A stretch of 64,000 nucleotides of DNA from Vitellaria paradoxa (GCA_019916065.1 CM034239.1:31954419-32018418); one strand, 5' to 3'. Positions 34,200 to 49,200 are shown, counted from the first letter of the stretch. Notes: generated by a model from the sequence alone, not told the origin. Program-made: numbers and translations.

Positions 34200-35265
34200 T
34201 GTCACTTGTCACAGATATTAGGGGAGTAGATGCTGGACTAGTGATCCCATGGGCATTGGCAGTGCATGCATCTTATATGGAGAATTATATTGGTGTCCTA
34301 TTTTATGTTTTATCCATTGACCTACTTGCTCATCATCCAATGTATTTGTTACACATTTCAGCCCATCCATCAAACCATAAAAATATACAGATTTAGCCGA
34401 AAACTCTCCACTCTTTGTTCCTCCCCATGCCCATTCATTTCCACAGTAATTCCTTGGAACATAAATTCTTTTTATAGTTTCAACCATGGCTTCATTGAAA
34501 AAAATATATTTTAACAATGGAACCCTCCAATACCATCTCTCCTTATTATAAAAATTACTAACCTCACAAGAGATCCCCCCTTATTTGGATACCCCCATAA
34601 GGTTTATCATAACTCAGAATCCAATTTCATTTAAACATATCAACATCCGATTCTAATCCAACTTTGCAAAATAGTCCTTTTGACAACAATTTTCGTCCCT
34701 ACAAAATACTCTTCCAATTTTATGAAGCAGTTTTGTCTTTCTTTACATCTAAAACATCATATCTTTTACAATATCTTGTTTTAAAGAATCTAGACACCAA
34801 CAATTCTAGATATTTGAGAATCCTCCATGCTGCTTTAGTCGGAAGAGCTTGGTTAAAAATTTTCAAATCTCTAAAAACCAAAGCCCCCTCAGACATGGGT
34901 ATGCACAAATCCTCCCACTTTTTCCAACAAATCCCCCGATAAATAATGTTTTATCGAAACTTTAAAATGCAAAACTGTTCAGATTTGAAGAATCAATGCA
35001 CAATTGAGAAAAGCCCCACCATTTCAAAAGCTCCCTCCAAGCTAATAAGACCATACCATAGTCTATAATCAGTATCCCTCAGAAAACAAGCAGAGAACCT
35101 CGAGCTACTTGTGTTTATAAACCACGAAATGACAATGTAGATGCGATGCGAGGCCACATCCATTGCTCTGCTGTATGCTATTATAAACTCTTTTGATATT
35201 ACTTGAACCCAAGATGAGAACATTATAACGGAAGTATTTAACAACCACATAATTCACCAGGTTCT
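34200..35265 (-). pseudogene. L1-type LINE fragment (ORF2 C-terminal region)
   Basis: The reverse-strand frames give CWKKWEDLCIPMSEGALVFRD, LKIFNQALPTKAAWRILKYL, SRFFKTRYC (34908-34720), then IFFNEAMVETIKRIYVP and WAWGGTKSGEFSAKSVYF (34517-34230). This is the order of plant L1 ORF2 between RT and the zf-RVT zinc-binding end. The pieces are in different frames with stops. It is truncated at both ends. Confidence 0.75.
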
Positions 35266-35999
35266 TTGCGAGCAAGATTACAAATTCAACAGGATAGAAC
35301 TTGAATCCGTTTGCTTAATTCATTGACAAAATCAATTTGAATCACTTTTTTTTTTTTTTTCAGTTTTAAGTAAAGCCCCTATTTATGAAGAAAAGATGCA
35401 AACACTATGGGGATAGTAAGCAAAAAATTTATACTACATTTATTCTTTTTTTTTATTCTTTTATCTTTATCTTTATCTTTCAGACGGTCATCATATAGAT
35501 TCATTTGGGGATTCGGGTCATTAATATCGAGAGGCAGGGCCAATTTTTTGGAACAGCATAGCTTTTGCAATAAATAAATAAAAAAAAAAAAAAAGCAGCT
35601 CTTGGGCAGTATAGGTTCCTTCCCAACCACATATGTCACCCTTACCTTTTATCAACTCCTAATATTGAGACTACTCTCAGAAGCACTAGCGAGCAAATAA
35701 TAGGATTCTTCATAGACCGATCATCACTCTCGCTGCTTTTAGTAATACTGCCTGATCAAGGTACCATTTTTGAAAGTAAAAAGTCAACTTTTTTTCGTCT
35801 TATATGATTTTTTTTTTAACCAAAATTTGTTTTTTTAGCCGTACATGAATTTTCTGATTTTTAGTGGTTTACCCCTAAATAAAATTAAATTTAAAAAAGA
35901 AAAAGAAAGAAGGAAAAGAAAGAGAAGGTACAACTAGCTTTGAAGGGATACCCAGAACCAGGAATGACCATTTCTTGACTTCTGGATATGACCTACAAT
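35266..35999. other. AT-rich intergenic stretch
   Basis: Contains poly(T)/(TTTATC)n low-complexity tracts. One reverse frame (35639-35379) is Lys-rich only because of these tracts. Nothing is supported as a gene. Confidence 0.4.
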
Positions 36000-36490
36000 A
36001 AGGGTTGAGCAAATGGTGCCGAGCCGAAATAATTGATATTTTTTGAATTTTTTTTTTTTTTCTATTTCTTTTTTACCAAATCAACTGAAGTTTGCAAAAC
36101 AACCGAAAACTAAGCTCAATTTGATTTTCAGCCGGTTAGATTTAACCGAAATTTTTAAAAATATATATATATTAAATTAAAAATTTTAAATATATTTCTC
36201 TAATTAAGACTTACATTTACCTGAGTAAAATTGAGGATGAACCTAACGAGATGAACTACAAATTAAAAAGTATAAAATAGATAGAATAAATAATGTTAAA
36301 TAATATATAATTTAATGTTACTCGACCAAAAAAAGTTTAAGATTCAAAAAATTTGGGACCTAACAGAGCTAACCAAACCAACACTTTATTAAAAATACTG
36401 ACCGAATTAATCGAAAAAAATCAAACCACTTTAACAGAATTTGCTCGGTTGGGTTTGATTTTTTTAGGAATCAATTTTTGCTAACCCACC
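36000..36490. mobile_element. hAT-like MITE
   Basis: The left end AAGGGTTGAGCAAA and the reverse complement of the right end GGTGGGTTAGCAAA form an inverted repeat. Subterminal GCCGAGCCG/CTCGGTTGGG words are typical of plant hAT MITEs. Candidate 8-bp flanks CCTACAAT and ACTACACT agree at 6 of 8, so the element is old or the ends are off by a base or two. Confidence 0.55.
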
Positions 36491-37262
36491 ACTACACTGC
36501 CACTGTTTCTTTGTTTTTTGAAGGTTTATTATACTCATGATCTCAGCGGCTAAGTCCACAAAATACGCACTGTCATTTTTGCAAGAGCGAGTCATCATTT
36601 GTCATGTAATCATCTAAATGACTGGCAGGCGGCCTTATAAGGTACATCAACTCGATCACCATTCCAATTCTACCATTCCAATTTCAAAAGATACATCGAC
36701 GACTGCTCCAAGAACAATTTTTTCCGTGATAGTCGATGCAATTTGCCTTTCATACTTCTGCAATATTAGAATGCAATGCAGAACCAGCACATTCCATATA
36801 TATCACACTCTAGAAGCAAGTGTCACATTCCCATTCAAAGACACAAACCTGAAATGTGCATTCACTTTAAATTTCAGAGAGAGAGAGAGGTGATTAGCTA
36901 CTTGACCTCACAATGCAAGCAATCCTCGTTAAAAACTCTCCCCTTTTTCGTAGCATGAATCATATTATCTTCAACCAGGGTAAGCAAATAGTCATACAAA
37001 TTCCCTTATAAGCAATATAATATCCATTCCCTTTTTTTTTTTAATTATTTATCACTTTTCTAGTATATGAAAAACTGACTTTTGACATGCCAAGAGAATG
37101 CCCTCTTGTTCAACTGGCATACATCAACCAGAGCAGCATATAGGTAAGGTCAAGTTGAAAGGCAAGAGCGCAGGTTAATGAAGGATTCCAGGAAATTGTT
37201 TGCTGCTACTTTTCCAACTGTTCAATCTTTCCCGTCTTTCGTCTGTTGTATTTCTCATGATA
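36491..37262. other. Region 3' of UBP14
   Basis: Probably includes the UBP14 3' UTR; on the reverse strand AATAAT and A-rich words occur about 200 bp past the stop (near 37040). No other gene is recognised. A (GA)n tract is at 36880-36892. Confidence 0.4.
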
Positions 37263-40200
37263 TCAACAGTTGGGGAGTCTTTCGAAAAAATACAAGTATC
37301 CCATGTCCTTAGGTGGGTTCTTGGAAACCCCAACTTTGTTGTCATTGAAGATTACCCATCTACCGTCTTTGTGGATGTGAGCAACATAATGACCACAATG
37401 GGTAGAGGTACCAATGTGGCTCACTAGTCCCATAAGCCTATACCCTGCAAAATGACCAAAAAAACAACAATTTATTAGCAACATATTGTTAAAATATTAA
37501 CTACCAGCATTTTAAACCATCAAGGTTTCCAACAAGAGAAAAAGAAATTCCCAATGACCACATGATGCCAGAATAGAACTTACCCCCCCCCCCCAAAAAA
37601 AGATGCCAGAATAGAAACTTACGGAAAATAAAGACCATCAAACATTGAACAATCTAATAATAATCAAGCATGATGATGGACTACAATATTTTCACAACAA
37701 TATTTACATCTTCTTTCACTTAACATTGAACTACAATATAAAAACTATTATCACACTTTCGATGAATATTTCCGTAACATTGAACTTGTAAGATATTCCA
37801 ATAAGGAAAATGTCATTCCAGCAGGAAATAGAACAAGAAAATCCCACCAAAATGACGTGACGGCAACAATTTTGTTAAAAAATTAAACCTTTATGGACTT
37901 TTTGTTTTAAAATGATAAGCCAACACTTAACAATGACATCATGGTGAAATCTTATGGTTGTCTAACACTGCCCTTCCAATATGACATAATATTGGAGGAC
38001 GTCAAATTTCATATATGGTAAAAAATTAGTCCATCAAATTGTTCAAATGGTAAATAACATCCCTGGCAATAGTTACTGAAGATCATATTCAACAACAAAA
38101 TTAAACAAGACAAACACAGAGAGACAGACAGAGAGAGAGAGAGAGAGAGAGATGAATATGTACATTTGACAGGAGAATAAAGTACTTGGTGTCTACTGTT
38201 TTAGAACTTCATAGTCATCTGGTGTAACTAATAGCACAAACCATCCACCCACAACTGACAAGGGGAAAGTTGATATAATTACAGCATAATAACACCATTC
38301 TTTGTTTTGTTGGCTACTTCCAAGATTTATAATAACAGTTTTGAATTTGGGGTTGGGAAATATTCTGTATCAAAATAGTTCGTTATTTGGGAGTTTTTTT
38401 TTTTTTTTTTTGAAAGGTCGTTATTTGGGAGTTTATACGAAAAATTGCTAATGGTTAAGAGAAATTTTTGAATGAAGAAAAGGCATATAACACGAATCCA
38501 TGTTCTGCAATTGTTGTGATCAGGATTTTTTCAAGGATTGCTGGAATTGTTTGTAAATAGTTTGGAACTTCGAAATTCTAGAATAACTAAACCATTCAGT
38601 GTAGGACTGGAAATTATCAACACTTGCAGTGAGAGTAACAGAAAACATGGCATGAATATGAAAAGTAGGAGCTCCAATCCACTGCATTGCCCTCAAATAT
38701 CGGCTTATAAATAGGTAACGCAACCGCAGTCCACCAAGCATGCAAAGATATGATTTGTATTTGTCCTACTATTAGCAGAAGCAGCAGGAAGAGTCAATTG
38801 TCATGATCATGAACAAAAACATAGTAAGAAGTACGAGGAACTCACTTCCTCCTCCATCAGGCAATGCAGAGTCAGTAACAGATGGGGTGCTCGATGAAAC
38901 ATCCATAGCTGATGAACCAGAGACATTATTAGGGTTAAATATCCAATCCGTTGCTTTCTCAATATCACCACCCTGTTAACAAATGTGTATAAGAAAGTGG
39001 ATAAAGAAATTCCATCAGTGTACAGAACAAAATTATCAAATAAATTTTCCTCAAAACCACAAAATAAAGTAGCAAAAGGATTTTACCGATGCCTTCAGTG
39101 CCTTCCGAGCTATATCTTCATCAAAACCAAATGAAACCAAGGTATCAACTTTCGATTGATCAACAACAGCACTTTGAGCGTCTTGGGAGATTGGTGCATC
39201 AATGTCTAGAAAACAAGGTGTACCTCAGTGGCTTTGCAGTCTAAGGACGACATCAAGAAGCCATGTGGTTTGGGAAAGAGACCAGAAAAGTATCATTTGA
39301 GTCAGAATACCTGGATCATCCATGTGAGATAGTAACCAATTCATTGCCTCCTCAACTCCAGTATTTGAGGTGTTGATAGCAGCTTTCTGACAATGTAGAT
39401 GGTTAAAACCCATTGACACGAGTTGGGAAACTATATCCTCATTGGCCAAAAGCCTCTTTGGCTCTGCCACACCATCAGCAGCTGTGCAACACAAATGACA
39501 GGGTTTAAGGTAGAAAATAAAAGAATTGAGATTAAAATATCCCACCCTTTCACATTATATTTGTAATGAAGAGTTTGAGTACAATTAGAAAACTATCTGA
39601 ACAAGGAAATCAGAGTAATCAGCATATTCATATATTCTAGAAGATATAAACATTCTAAGTATCATAACGCTTCTCTTCAAGCTGGAGCATAAAGGTCGAA
39701 CATGCCCAGTTTGATTGATATCTGTTGTAGTGGAGAATGAGACAAAGGCTTGGTAAAAATAACAACCCACTGAGAATCTGAGGGTACAAATGAAGCAACA
39801 AGATCATGCTTCAATAGAAGATCCCAAATAAAATGACAATCCATTTCAATATGCTTGGTATGCTCATCAAATACTAGATTATTGGCAATAAAGATAGTAA
39901 CTTGATTGTCACAATATACGGTCATCGAGTAAGAACTTTAATGCCAAAGTCATGATGGAGACAATGAATCCAAAGCATCTTAGAGACAATATAGGCCATA
40001 ACACGATACTCAGCATCAACACTAGAACAAGTAACTACAACTTACTTCTTAACCCTTCAAGTCAATAGATTTCCACTATAAGGAGTACAGGATCCATAAG
40101 TATATCGTTGATCAAAACAATTATCAATCCATTTTGCACCACTATACCCAACTACATCCAACATGGTGGAAGGTCAATAAAGTAGCCCATGACCAGAAGA

Positions 40201-43200
40201 ACTCTTTAGATATCTCAAAATATGACACACTACATCAAAATGACATTGACGAGAAACATGCATAAATTGACTAAGCAAACCAACTACATATGTAACATCA
40301 AGTCGTGCCATAGCAAGGTAGATAAGCTTGGCCACAAGACAATGATACCAACCTATATCAAGAAACGAATCGCCTTTCTCAAAATCCAAATGAACAGAAA
40401 AATCCATAGGAGTGTTTGTAGGACGAAAACCCAAGAGCCCAGTCTCAGAGAGTAAATCTAAAACATATTTTCATTGAGATAAAAATATACTCTAGGAAGA
40501 ATAGGCAACCTCAATTCCTAAAAAAAGGCTCCAGGGTCCTTTGTGCGAAATTGTTACCCTAGATGACGCTTCAATGTAGAAATACCATCATCGTCATCCC
40601 CAAAAAATGATAATATTATCAACATAAATAATCAATAATGCCAAAAGATGACTTATGCATAAATACTGAGTGATCAGAAGTAGATCGTTGAAAACCATAA
40701 TCCAAAATAACTACACTAAACTAATCAAACCATGAACGCAGAGACTGCTTGAGTCAACACAGGGCTCAATGCAAACAACAAACAAAAATGTTCTCTACTT
40801 GAGACAATAGAGTCAGGTGGCTGATTCATATATACCTCCTCCTAAAGCTCACTATATAAAAAGGAATTTTTGATGTCTAACTAGAATAAGGGCCAATGTT
40901 TACTCGCCGCCACTGCTAGAAGAATACGAACTGAATTAAGATAAGCAACCGGTGAGAATTTCTTTGGAGAATCGATATCATAAGTTTGAGTATACTTTTT
41001 AGCAACAAGTTGTGCTTTAAGCCTCTCAACATATCCATCTAGTAAATATTTAACTGTGTATACCCAGCAACGGCCTACAGTTTTCTTCCAAATGGAAGAA
41101 GTGTGACCTCCAAGTATTATTGTGACGCAATGCACGCATCTCCTTATCCATCCTTGCCTTCTAGCCAGGTGATATAATGCTTGCTTAAGTAAGAATGGAG
41201 ACAAATAACAAGGCACAGACAAAAAACTTTAGATCAGATAACATATGATGATAAGAAACAAATCAAGCAACAAAGTGCTGAGTCAATTACATTTACCTCG
41301 TCGAACAGCAATGGGACCTCGTCGAACGGCAATGGGAAGGTCATCAATAACTGGAGGCTTGAGTTCAAGAGAACTAACGGTTGAAGCTCAAGAAGCTCAG
41401 AGGAGTATCTCAAGTAGCAAGGGTCTATAGGTGCAGAGGTAACTAAAGCGATACGAGTATGGCGCCGATAGACTTGTAAGGGCCTACTAGGAATCAGGAG
41501 AGTAAGAACAGCCAGTAAAGGTAGACTAGGAACTAAAAGAACAAGATCAGTAAAAAGAGAAGTCTGATACGACTACTCTCGAGAGGGTGAGAAAACCTCC
41601 TTACAAGAAGACAATTACCCTGAGAAAAATAAGGAATAGACTCAAAGAAGATAATACCAGCACTAACAAAACTCTACGAGAGGGAGGATGATAACAATGA
41701 TATTTTTAGTGCGAGAGCAACCAAGGAAGACACACCGAAAAGTTCGATGTGAAAGCTTATCCATACCCGAATCTAGATTATGAACAAAAGCAATGCAATC
41801 AATTGTGCAATGAGTTGGAGCAAAAAAAGTTGGAGGGTAAAGAAGGGAAAACAAAGACAAATTAACAAAGGGAACATATGGAATGCAATTAATAAGATAG
41901 CATCCGATCAAGACCGCCTCCCCCCAATATGGTTTGGGAACATGCATGTTAATCATCAGATTGTGGGCAACAACTAATAAATGATTGCACTTAAGCTCAA
42001 CAATACCATTCTACAACGAGGTACAAACAGAAGTAGCCTGATAAATACCCCGCTCAACACAAAAGTTATTCATAACATATTTGGTGTACTCCAAGGCATT
42101 GATAGAACAAAGAATTTTTTTTTTTTTTTTTTTTTTTTGGTGGCAAACTGAGTATGAATGTCATTATAAAAAATTTAAAACAAAAAATAGAAACTCAAAA
42201 TGATTTTTCATTAAGAACAATCAAGTCATACGAAATAATCATTAATAAAAATGAAAAAATACCAATATCCATTATAAGTAGAAACTCTAGAAGGATCCCA
42301 AATGTCCATATGGACTACATCAAAAGGATAAGTTTGACGACTATCAATGCAACTAGAAAAACACTATGGTGACACTTGCCAAGCTAACAAGCCTTGCATT
42401 CACGACTCAAAATAGAACTAAGACTCATAACTGATAATTTAAGCCTAGCTAAAGGGGGGGAGGAACCAAGCAAAAATGCCACTAAAAAAGGAATATACAC
42501 ATTACAAGACAGAATGAGAATCAAAAGAAAAGCTAGCAGGATCAAGATAGTAGAAGCCATTATGTTCATATCCCAAACCTATCATCTTCTATGTCCTAAA
42601 GTCCTAAAAAACACAACAAGAAAAGGTTATAAAGCAAATTAAAAATTTTGTGAGCTAACTAACAAATTATAAGTTGGATGAAAATTTAGAGATGTAAAGA
42701 CTCAAGGGTAGGGACAAGAAGAAAGATGCCAAAGGTGTCCTTCACTAGCAACAAGCCGAAAGAACCCCTAGGCCAGGGTAATATTATGTGTAGAGCAAAT
42801 CAAGGAACCAAGGATGGTTATCCAATATATGTGCAATGGTTTCGAAGTCAATGACCCACTGAGCAAATAAACAGAAAAGCAAACAATACTACCAAAAAAG
42901 GCTGAAGCAAGTGAAACTAGAAAAGCGAGAGATACAAAACGCCTACATAATAGCATATAACTCCGCAATAGAAAAGGGGCTCTATGAACCAACAGTGAGG
43001 TAGGAGGATCACTCAAACTCAAAATACTTGGGCCAGAACGAGAGTCAATGCCTATGGACTCAGTAGCAACATGATGAGCCTAATTAAGTTGGCCATAGCA
43101 CTCACAGCAGTATGGCTCAGTATGGTTAGTGCCACCACAATGGTCACATTTTTTAGTACCTTGTCAGTATCTCGACCAATACTACTAGAAGCACCGGAAG

Positions 43201-46200
43201 TTAAGGCCCCCACGTGAATCACCTTGAGACATGCCACGAGAGCTACCACAACAACTAGAACTGTAATGACTCAAATATTTTATTTATTTTTATATTATTT
43301 ATTACATCATGATTTACATTTTAAGAGTTGATCTTGATTATTTTATTCGACATTGAGTTGTGTTTCGAGCAATAGCTAAGTTTTCAATCAAAAACCTGAG
43401 TGTTAACATTTTCCCTCTATCATGCACACAACTGTCACCTTCTCCCTACCGTGCACACGACTGTGTTCTTCCCGTGCGCACGAGGCCTGTGCTGAATAAA
43501 TTACGAGTTTCACCTACTTTTTTCAATTTCTGGCGCGTTGTCGATACACTAGCTACAAAGTTGGCCACCATTATGCCATGATACCTACACACTTATTATA
43601 CCATCACTGGCTTTTCATTTCCTTTTCTTTTTCTTCATTTCAAATCTTGTATCTATATGCATGTGCATGTATCAGAAGTTGATATGTATGTATGTGCATG
43701 TATCGGAAGTTGATATGTAGACAGAGTTGGTTGGTTTAAAAGTTGTGAGTAGTGATGTAAAATCAACCCGCCTCTGCTGGCCCGCCTCCCCTCCGATTCA
43801 GGCTAGGTCAAGAATATCCAACCCTGACCCATCCCTTTAATATTTTTTAATATTATAATAGGTGGGTCAGGGCGGGGCAGCATACTGGGGCACCAGTGGG
43901 GGTCTCGAGCTAGGTAGCCCAAGCCTGACCCATGTCACTCAGGCTGGGTCAGTACAAATACTTGGAAGGGGCAGGACGAGGCGACCCGACCCATTTACAT
44001 CACTACTTGTGAGCTTCTATGTGTGGTAACTGTGGTAACTGAGCCAAGGAGCTTAGTGTTGAGTTCATAGAGTGCTCCTAGAGTCATCCCCAACCCCAAG
44101 GGGGGCTTGTGGGTGTACTAGATATTGAAGCATGATACATATATTTATGTATATATAGTGAGAAATTAACCAAACCCATTTCTATAAAATCTTATTAAAT
44201 TCTTAAAATTTGAGCATGATAATCACTTAAAATCTTATCCTAGTATGAAATGATATAACCGAGTGTAAATTTGAAATTTTTGAAGTTGATGTAAACATAT
44301 ATTTGTTGGAAATGTGCTAAAATCCAAAAATAGAGGCTGAGAAACTAAAATGTGGATATTTACTGTTGGGCTTCATTGTGGGCTATGGTACTCAAACTCG
44401 TCGTTTTGGATAGGAGTACCGTGTTGATACGACACAACTCTGGTACCGATACAGGATATGCGTCAACACAGAGTCTATATCTCAGATATGACTATGCTGG
44501 AAGCTTAGAACGAGAGCTGGTCTATTGTTCCGCCATTGTTGAGTAAAATGAAGCTTGGAAGATGAGAGACAGAGACTTTAGTCTCAAATGGGAAAGATGA
44601 GCTATTGATTACACAAACATTTAAGTTGGCTTCAACCTTTTGTCTTCTATGTATATGTATTACATACAAGTCACATATCCCAAGCAAGAAAATTTATTAC
44701 ATGACATTTGCTTTTCCATTTGTGCATTAAATATATAGAGAGTTACCCTATGAGACTTTGCTCTTCTGTTTGTGTATTAAATATAGAGAGAGAGTCATTA
44801 GACTAAACCAAAGTAACCTAATAAATTATCATAACTATTTTAATAATTTTAATTAAAAAAATTCATCCGAATTTCTTGTAGCCATATGCTTTTACGATTT
44901 ATGGTTCATATATGATACATACAAGCTCTAAAAATGATCTAAAAATTATGATAATGAAGGAATAATTATTTTTAAAAAATAAAAATAATCTATCTAATAA
45001 CAAAAGAATCAAAATAATTTATTTACTTTTGGTCTTTCATTTATTATGTAAAATTTAATTTTTTATTTACGTCAACGAGAAAATAATATTTATCTATATC
45101 TTGACTTAGGTACACAATAATCTTAGTTGTGTTTTCTAGATAAGCCTTATTGTTACTCTTATACTTTTACATATTATTGTAAACTTCACTTGAAGATGTA
45201 ACACTTTTCGTGTTGTATCCCCAGACTCGTATCCACTCTGTATCCTAAAATATATATATATATATATATATAATAGGCAAATCTAACAACTGAATACATA
45301 CCCAAGTCCGACATCTGCACCCGAGTCCGAGTACCATAGGTTATAGGCATGAGAGGGTAGCTCCCATGTTGCCTGGTTTTTGCGTGAGCATGAGGAGTCC
45401 GCTCCCGTGCACACAACAAAATTCTATGCTGATTCGTGTGCACACGAACTCTCTTAGTCGTGCGCACGCCAAAACCTGGGTTTGGCATTTTCTCCTTTTA
45501 TCCGTTATTATGCACATATGCTGTGATAGATTGATATTATATGAAATAACATCACGAGTAGGACTATGTATGTGTTTTTTTTTCATGAATTGAACAAATA
45601 TATGAATTGAAATTGAGATATGTTTTTCGTAAAGCATATGTTAAGGATGAATATTGGATTGAATGGAATATAATGCTACCATTGGTTGACAAGCTCGGAC
45701 TATGAAAATGTTGTGCTATAACAAATCATAGTATTGATATTGAGATATATATATATATACATATATTAATTATTGATTTTGAGTTTTTGGTGTACAGATA
45801 CTATAAATAGAGAGTATACATATAGCTAAGGATTGAAAATCCTAAGACCTACGCAAGGGTTGCTAACTTACATTCTAATAGGTAGGGATGGACCCAGAAA
45901 TTTTGTTGAGTTGGGGCAAAATTAAACAAAAATAAACATTATAAATTTTATAAATAACCAACAAGAAAAAAATACCTTATTTGTTTTTGGAAGAGATGAA
46001 ATTGAATCTTGATTCTTGAGATAATTTTGTTGCAAGTTGAAAATGGAGTTTTAACATATGTTAAAATGGTGTCTTAATTGGGAGAGAATAAGCATTTGAT
46101 AAATAGAGATAGAGGGTGTAGAAAATAAATAAATAAAAAAGATGAATATCGAATGAATTGGTTGAAACTTGAGAAAGAGAGACGAAAAATAGTGATTGGG

Positions 46201-49200
46201 TAGGTTGAGAGAACGTGAATGAGAGAAAGAGGGGTTGAAAGAAAGGGGGTGTAGAAATAAAAGAAACGAAAGATGAAAAGGCTATAGATTTGGTTTAATG
46301 AGAGAGAGAGTAATGAAAGATGAAGAGATTGCGGATTTGGTTTAAATATATATATATATATAATAATAATAAATGAAAGATGAAGATTCTCTTAGTTTGA
46401 TTGAGAGGGTAGAAAAGTTACAAAAAGAAGGAAAAAGTAGTAGAAAGTATTAAATTTTTTTTTAATCGATTTGACAATACAAAATAAATTAAAACTAAAT
46501 TTAAAGGCGCAATTTTAAATTTAGGGGGGCATTTTATATATTATGTATTAAAAATAATAAAAAATTAATACAATATTTATGAAAGTTTTAGTAGTTAGTG
46601 GGGGCATTTGCCCCCTCTCGTCCCTCAGTAGGTCCGCCCGTGCTAATGTAGCAGAATTGGTAAAAAAGCTATATACAATGAATAATTACAGCCCTATTTA
46701 TACAAGAGTACCTGTAGCTTAAAGGTCTAAATAGCTGAACAGTCTTATTAATTAAATCAATACTAAATATCTAAGTTGAAAGCCCCATCACTTCCTCTAT
46801 GCTACCAGAATTAAATAAGAAGAATAATGACCGACTGCTGTAGCATTAACAGCAGCTACAGCAGAACAGCAGAACATTATCCTAGAAGAATACATAAGGT
46901 TTATCTTCACCCCCCCTCAAGCTGGGAGTAGATATTGATCATTCCAAGCTTGCCTACCAAATTTTCGAAGCCTGGTCTGTGAAGGCTCTTGGTTAAAACA
47001 TTAGCTGTTTGTTCTTTAGTAGGAATGTAATTCAAACTCACACTTCCATCTTCTATCTTCTCCTTGATGAAGTGTCGGTCAACCTCAACGTGCTTAGTGC
47101 GATCATGATGAACTGGATTCTGTGCTATACTTACTGCTGCTTGATTGTCACAGTATATCTTCATAGGACTGTAGTTAGGCATCCTTAGTTCTTTTAATAA
47201 TCGCTTAAGCCAGATTCCTTCACAAATTCCATGAGCTAATGCTCTAAACTAAGCTTCAGCACTACTCCTTGCAACCACAGGCTGTTTTTTACTTCTCCAA
47301 GTTACTAAATTGCCCCATACATAGGTACAATAACCTGAGGTAGATCTCCTATCTACAGCAGAACCTGCCCAATCTGCATCAGTGTAGATCTCCACCATTC
47401 GGTGATCTCCTCTTTTGAAGAACAACCCCTTTCCTGGTGTATTTTTGAGGTACCTGAGTATTCTAATTACAGCCTCAAGATGTTGTTTCTTTGGAGAGTG
47501 CATGAACTGACTCACCACACTTACAGAGAAAGCAATGTCAGGTCGAGTGTGGGATAAGTAGATTAGCTTCCCTACTAATTTTTGATATCCTTCTTTGTTG
47601 ACTTCTTCACCTCCTTCCAATCCCAACTTTTTATTGGGATCCATAGGGGTCTCGGAGGGCTTGCAACCCAACATCCCCACTTCTTGCAGTAAGTCAAGCA
47701 CATAATTCCTCTGATTTATTGTAATTCCTGAGCTGCTGCGAGCCACTTCCATACCAAGGAAGTACCTTAAAGTGCCCAAGTCCTTCAAGTCAAATTTCTT
47801 AGCCAAGTACCTCTTTAAGGATGCTAATTCCTCAATATCATCTCCAGTGACAATAATATCATCTACATACACAATTAGAATAGTCACCTTACCCTCCGGA
47901 GAGTGTTTGTAGAACAAGGTGTGATCAGTTTGGGCTGGACTGAACTTCTTTCCTTTCACAGCTTGAGTAAACTTGTCAAACCATTCCCTAGGTGACTGCT
48001 TCAGACCATAGAGAGATTTTTTTAGTTTGCAGACCTTGTTATTCCCTTCTTCAAATCCAGGAGGTGCATCCATATAAACCTCTTCATGTAGATCTCCATT
48101 CAGAAAGGCATTCTTCACATCTAGTTGTTGTAAAGACCACCCAAGATTGGCTGCCAAAGATAGTAAGACCCTTATTGTATTTAGTTTTGCCACCGGTGCA
48201 AAGGTCTCTTGATAATCAATTCCATATGTTTGTGTAAATCCTTTAGCAACCAGCCTGCCTTTGTACCTGTTAATGCTGCCATTAGCATTGTATTTTATAG
48301 TAAATACCCATTTGCAGCCAACTGTCCTTTTCCCTGCAGGTAGCTTCACCATTTCCCAAGTTTTGTTCCTTCTAAGTGCATCAATCTCTTCTTGCACAGC
48401 AGCTTTCCAGTGAGGATCTGCTAGTGCTTCTTCTATATTTTTAGGAATGGAAGTTTGTGAGAGGGCAGCTGTAAAAGCATAAAACTTAGGGGATAGCCTT
48501 GCATAGGACACAAACTTGGAGATTGGGTGCTGTGTGCAAGACTTGGTGCCTTTCCTTAAAGCAATAGGCCAATGTAGATCCAGATTTGGTTCTGTAGCAG
48601 CCTGTGGATTCTGGTCAATTAAATACTGATCTGAATCTGCTGTAGGCTGCAGGTTCTGAGTAATCAGGTTCTGGTGGAAATCAGAATCTGCTGCTCTGTC
48701 TTGCAGATTCTGATTCTGGAGATCAGAAATTTCTGTTCTGCCTTGCAGGTTCTGGTTCTGGGGATCAGAATTTTCTGCTCTGTTCTGGGAATTGGAATTC
48801 AAGTCAGATTGGCATTGTTGCTGTTGCTGTGTTCTCCTTGTATAGACCAGCAATTGACCCTCAGGCTGAGAGTCAGTGATGTCAATTCCTTCCCTTGGCA
48901 GAGGAGTACCTCTCCTAGTATCAACATATGAGATAGTGTTAGGTTCTATAGGTAGAGAAGAGGATTGGTAGGGCAGTACTGCAAGTAGTGTGTTATGGTC
49001 TGTGGACTGATTTGTATCCCCTGGCTGATCCCAAGATTTTTCTTCACTCAAGCTCTCTGTTGGAAGAGAAGGATTGGGAAAAAAAGATTGAGACTCAATA
49101 AAAGAGACATCCATAGACACAAACACTCGACGGAGGTTAGGAGAGTAGCATTTGTAGCCACGTTGGGTTGGAGAGTACCCAATGAAAATACACTTAATGG

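Noticed and set aside
35379..35639. Possible organelle-derived reading frame (Lys-rich, DKDKDK)
   Set aside because: The Lys run comes from a TTTATC repeat; I could not match the rest to any plastid or mitochondrial gene.
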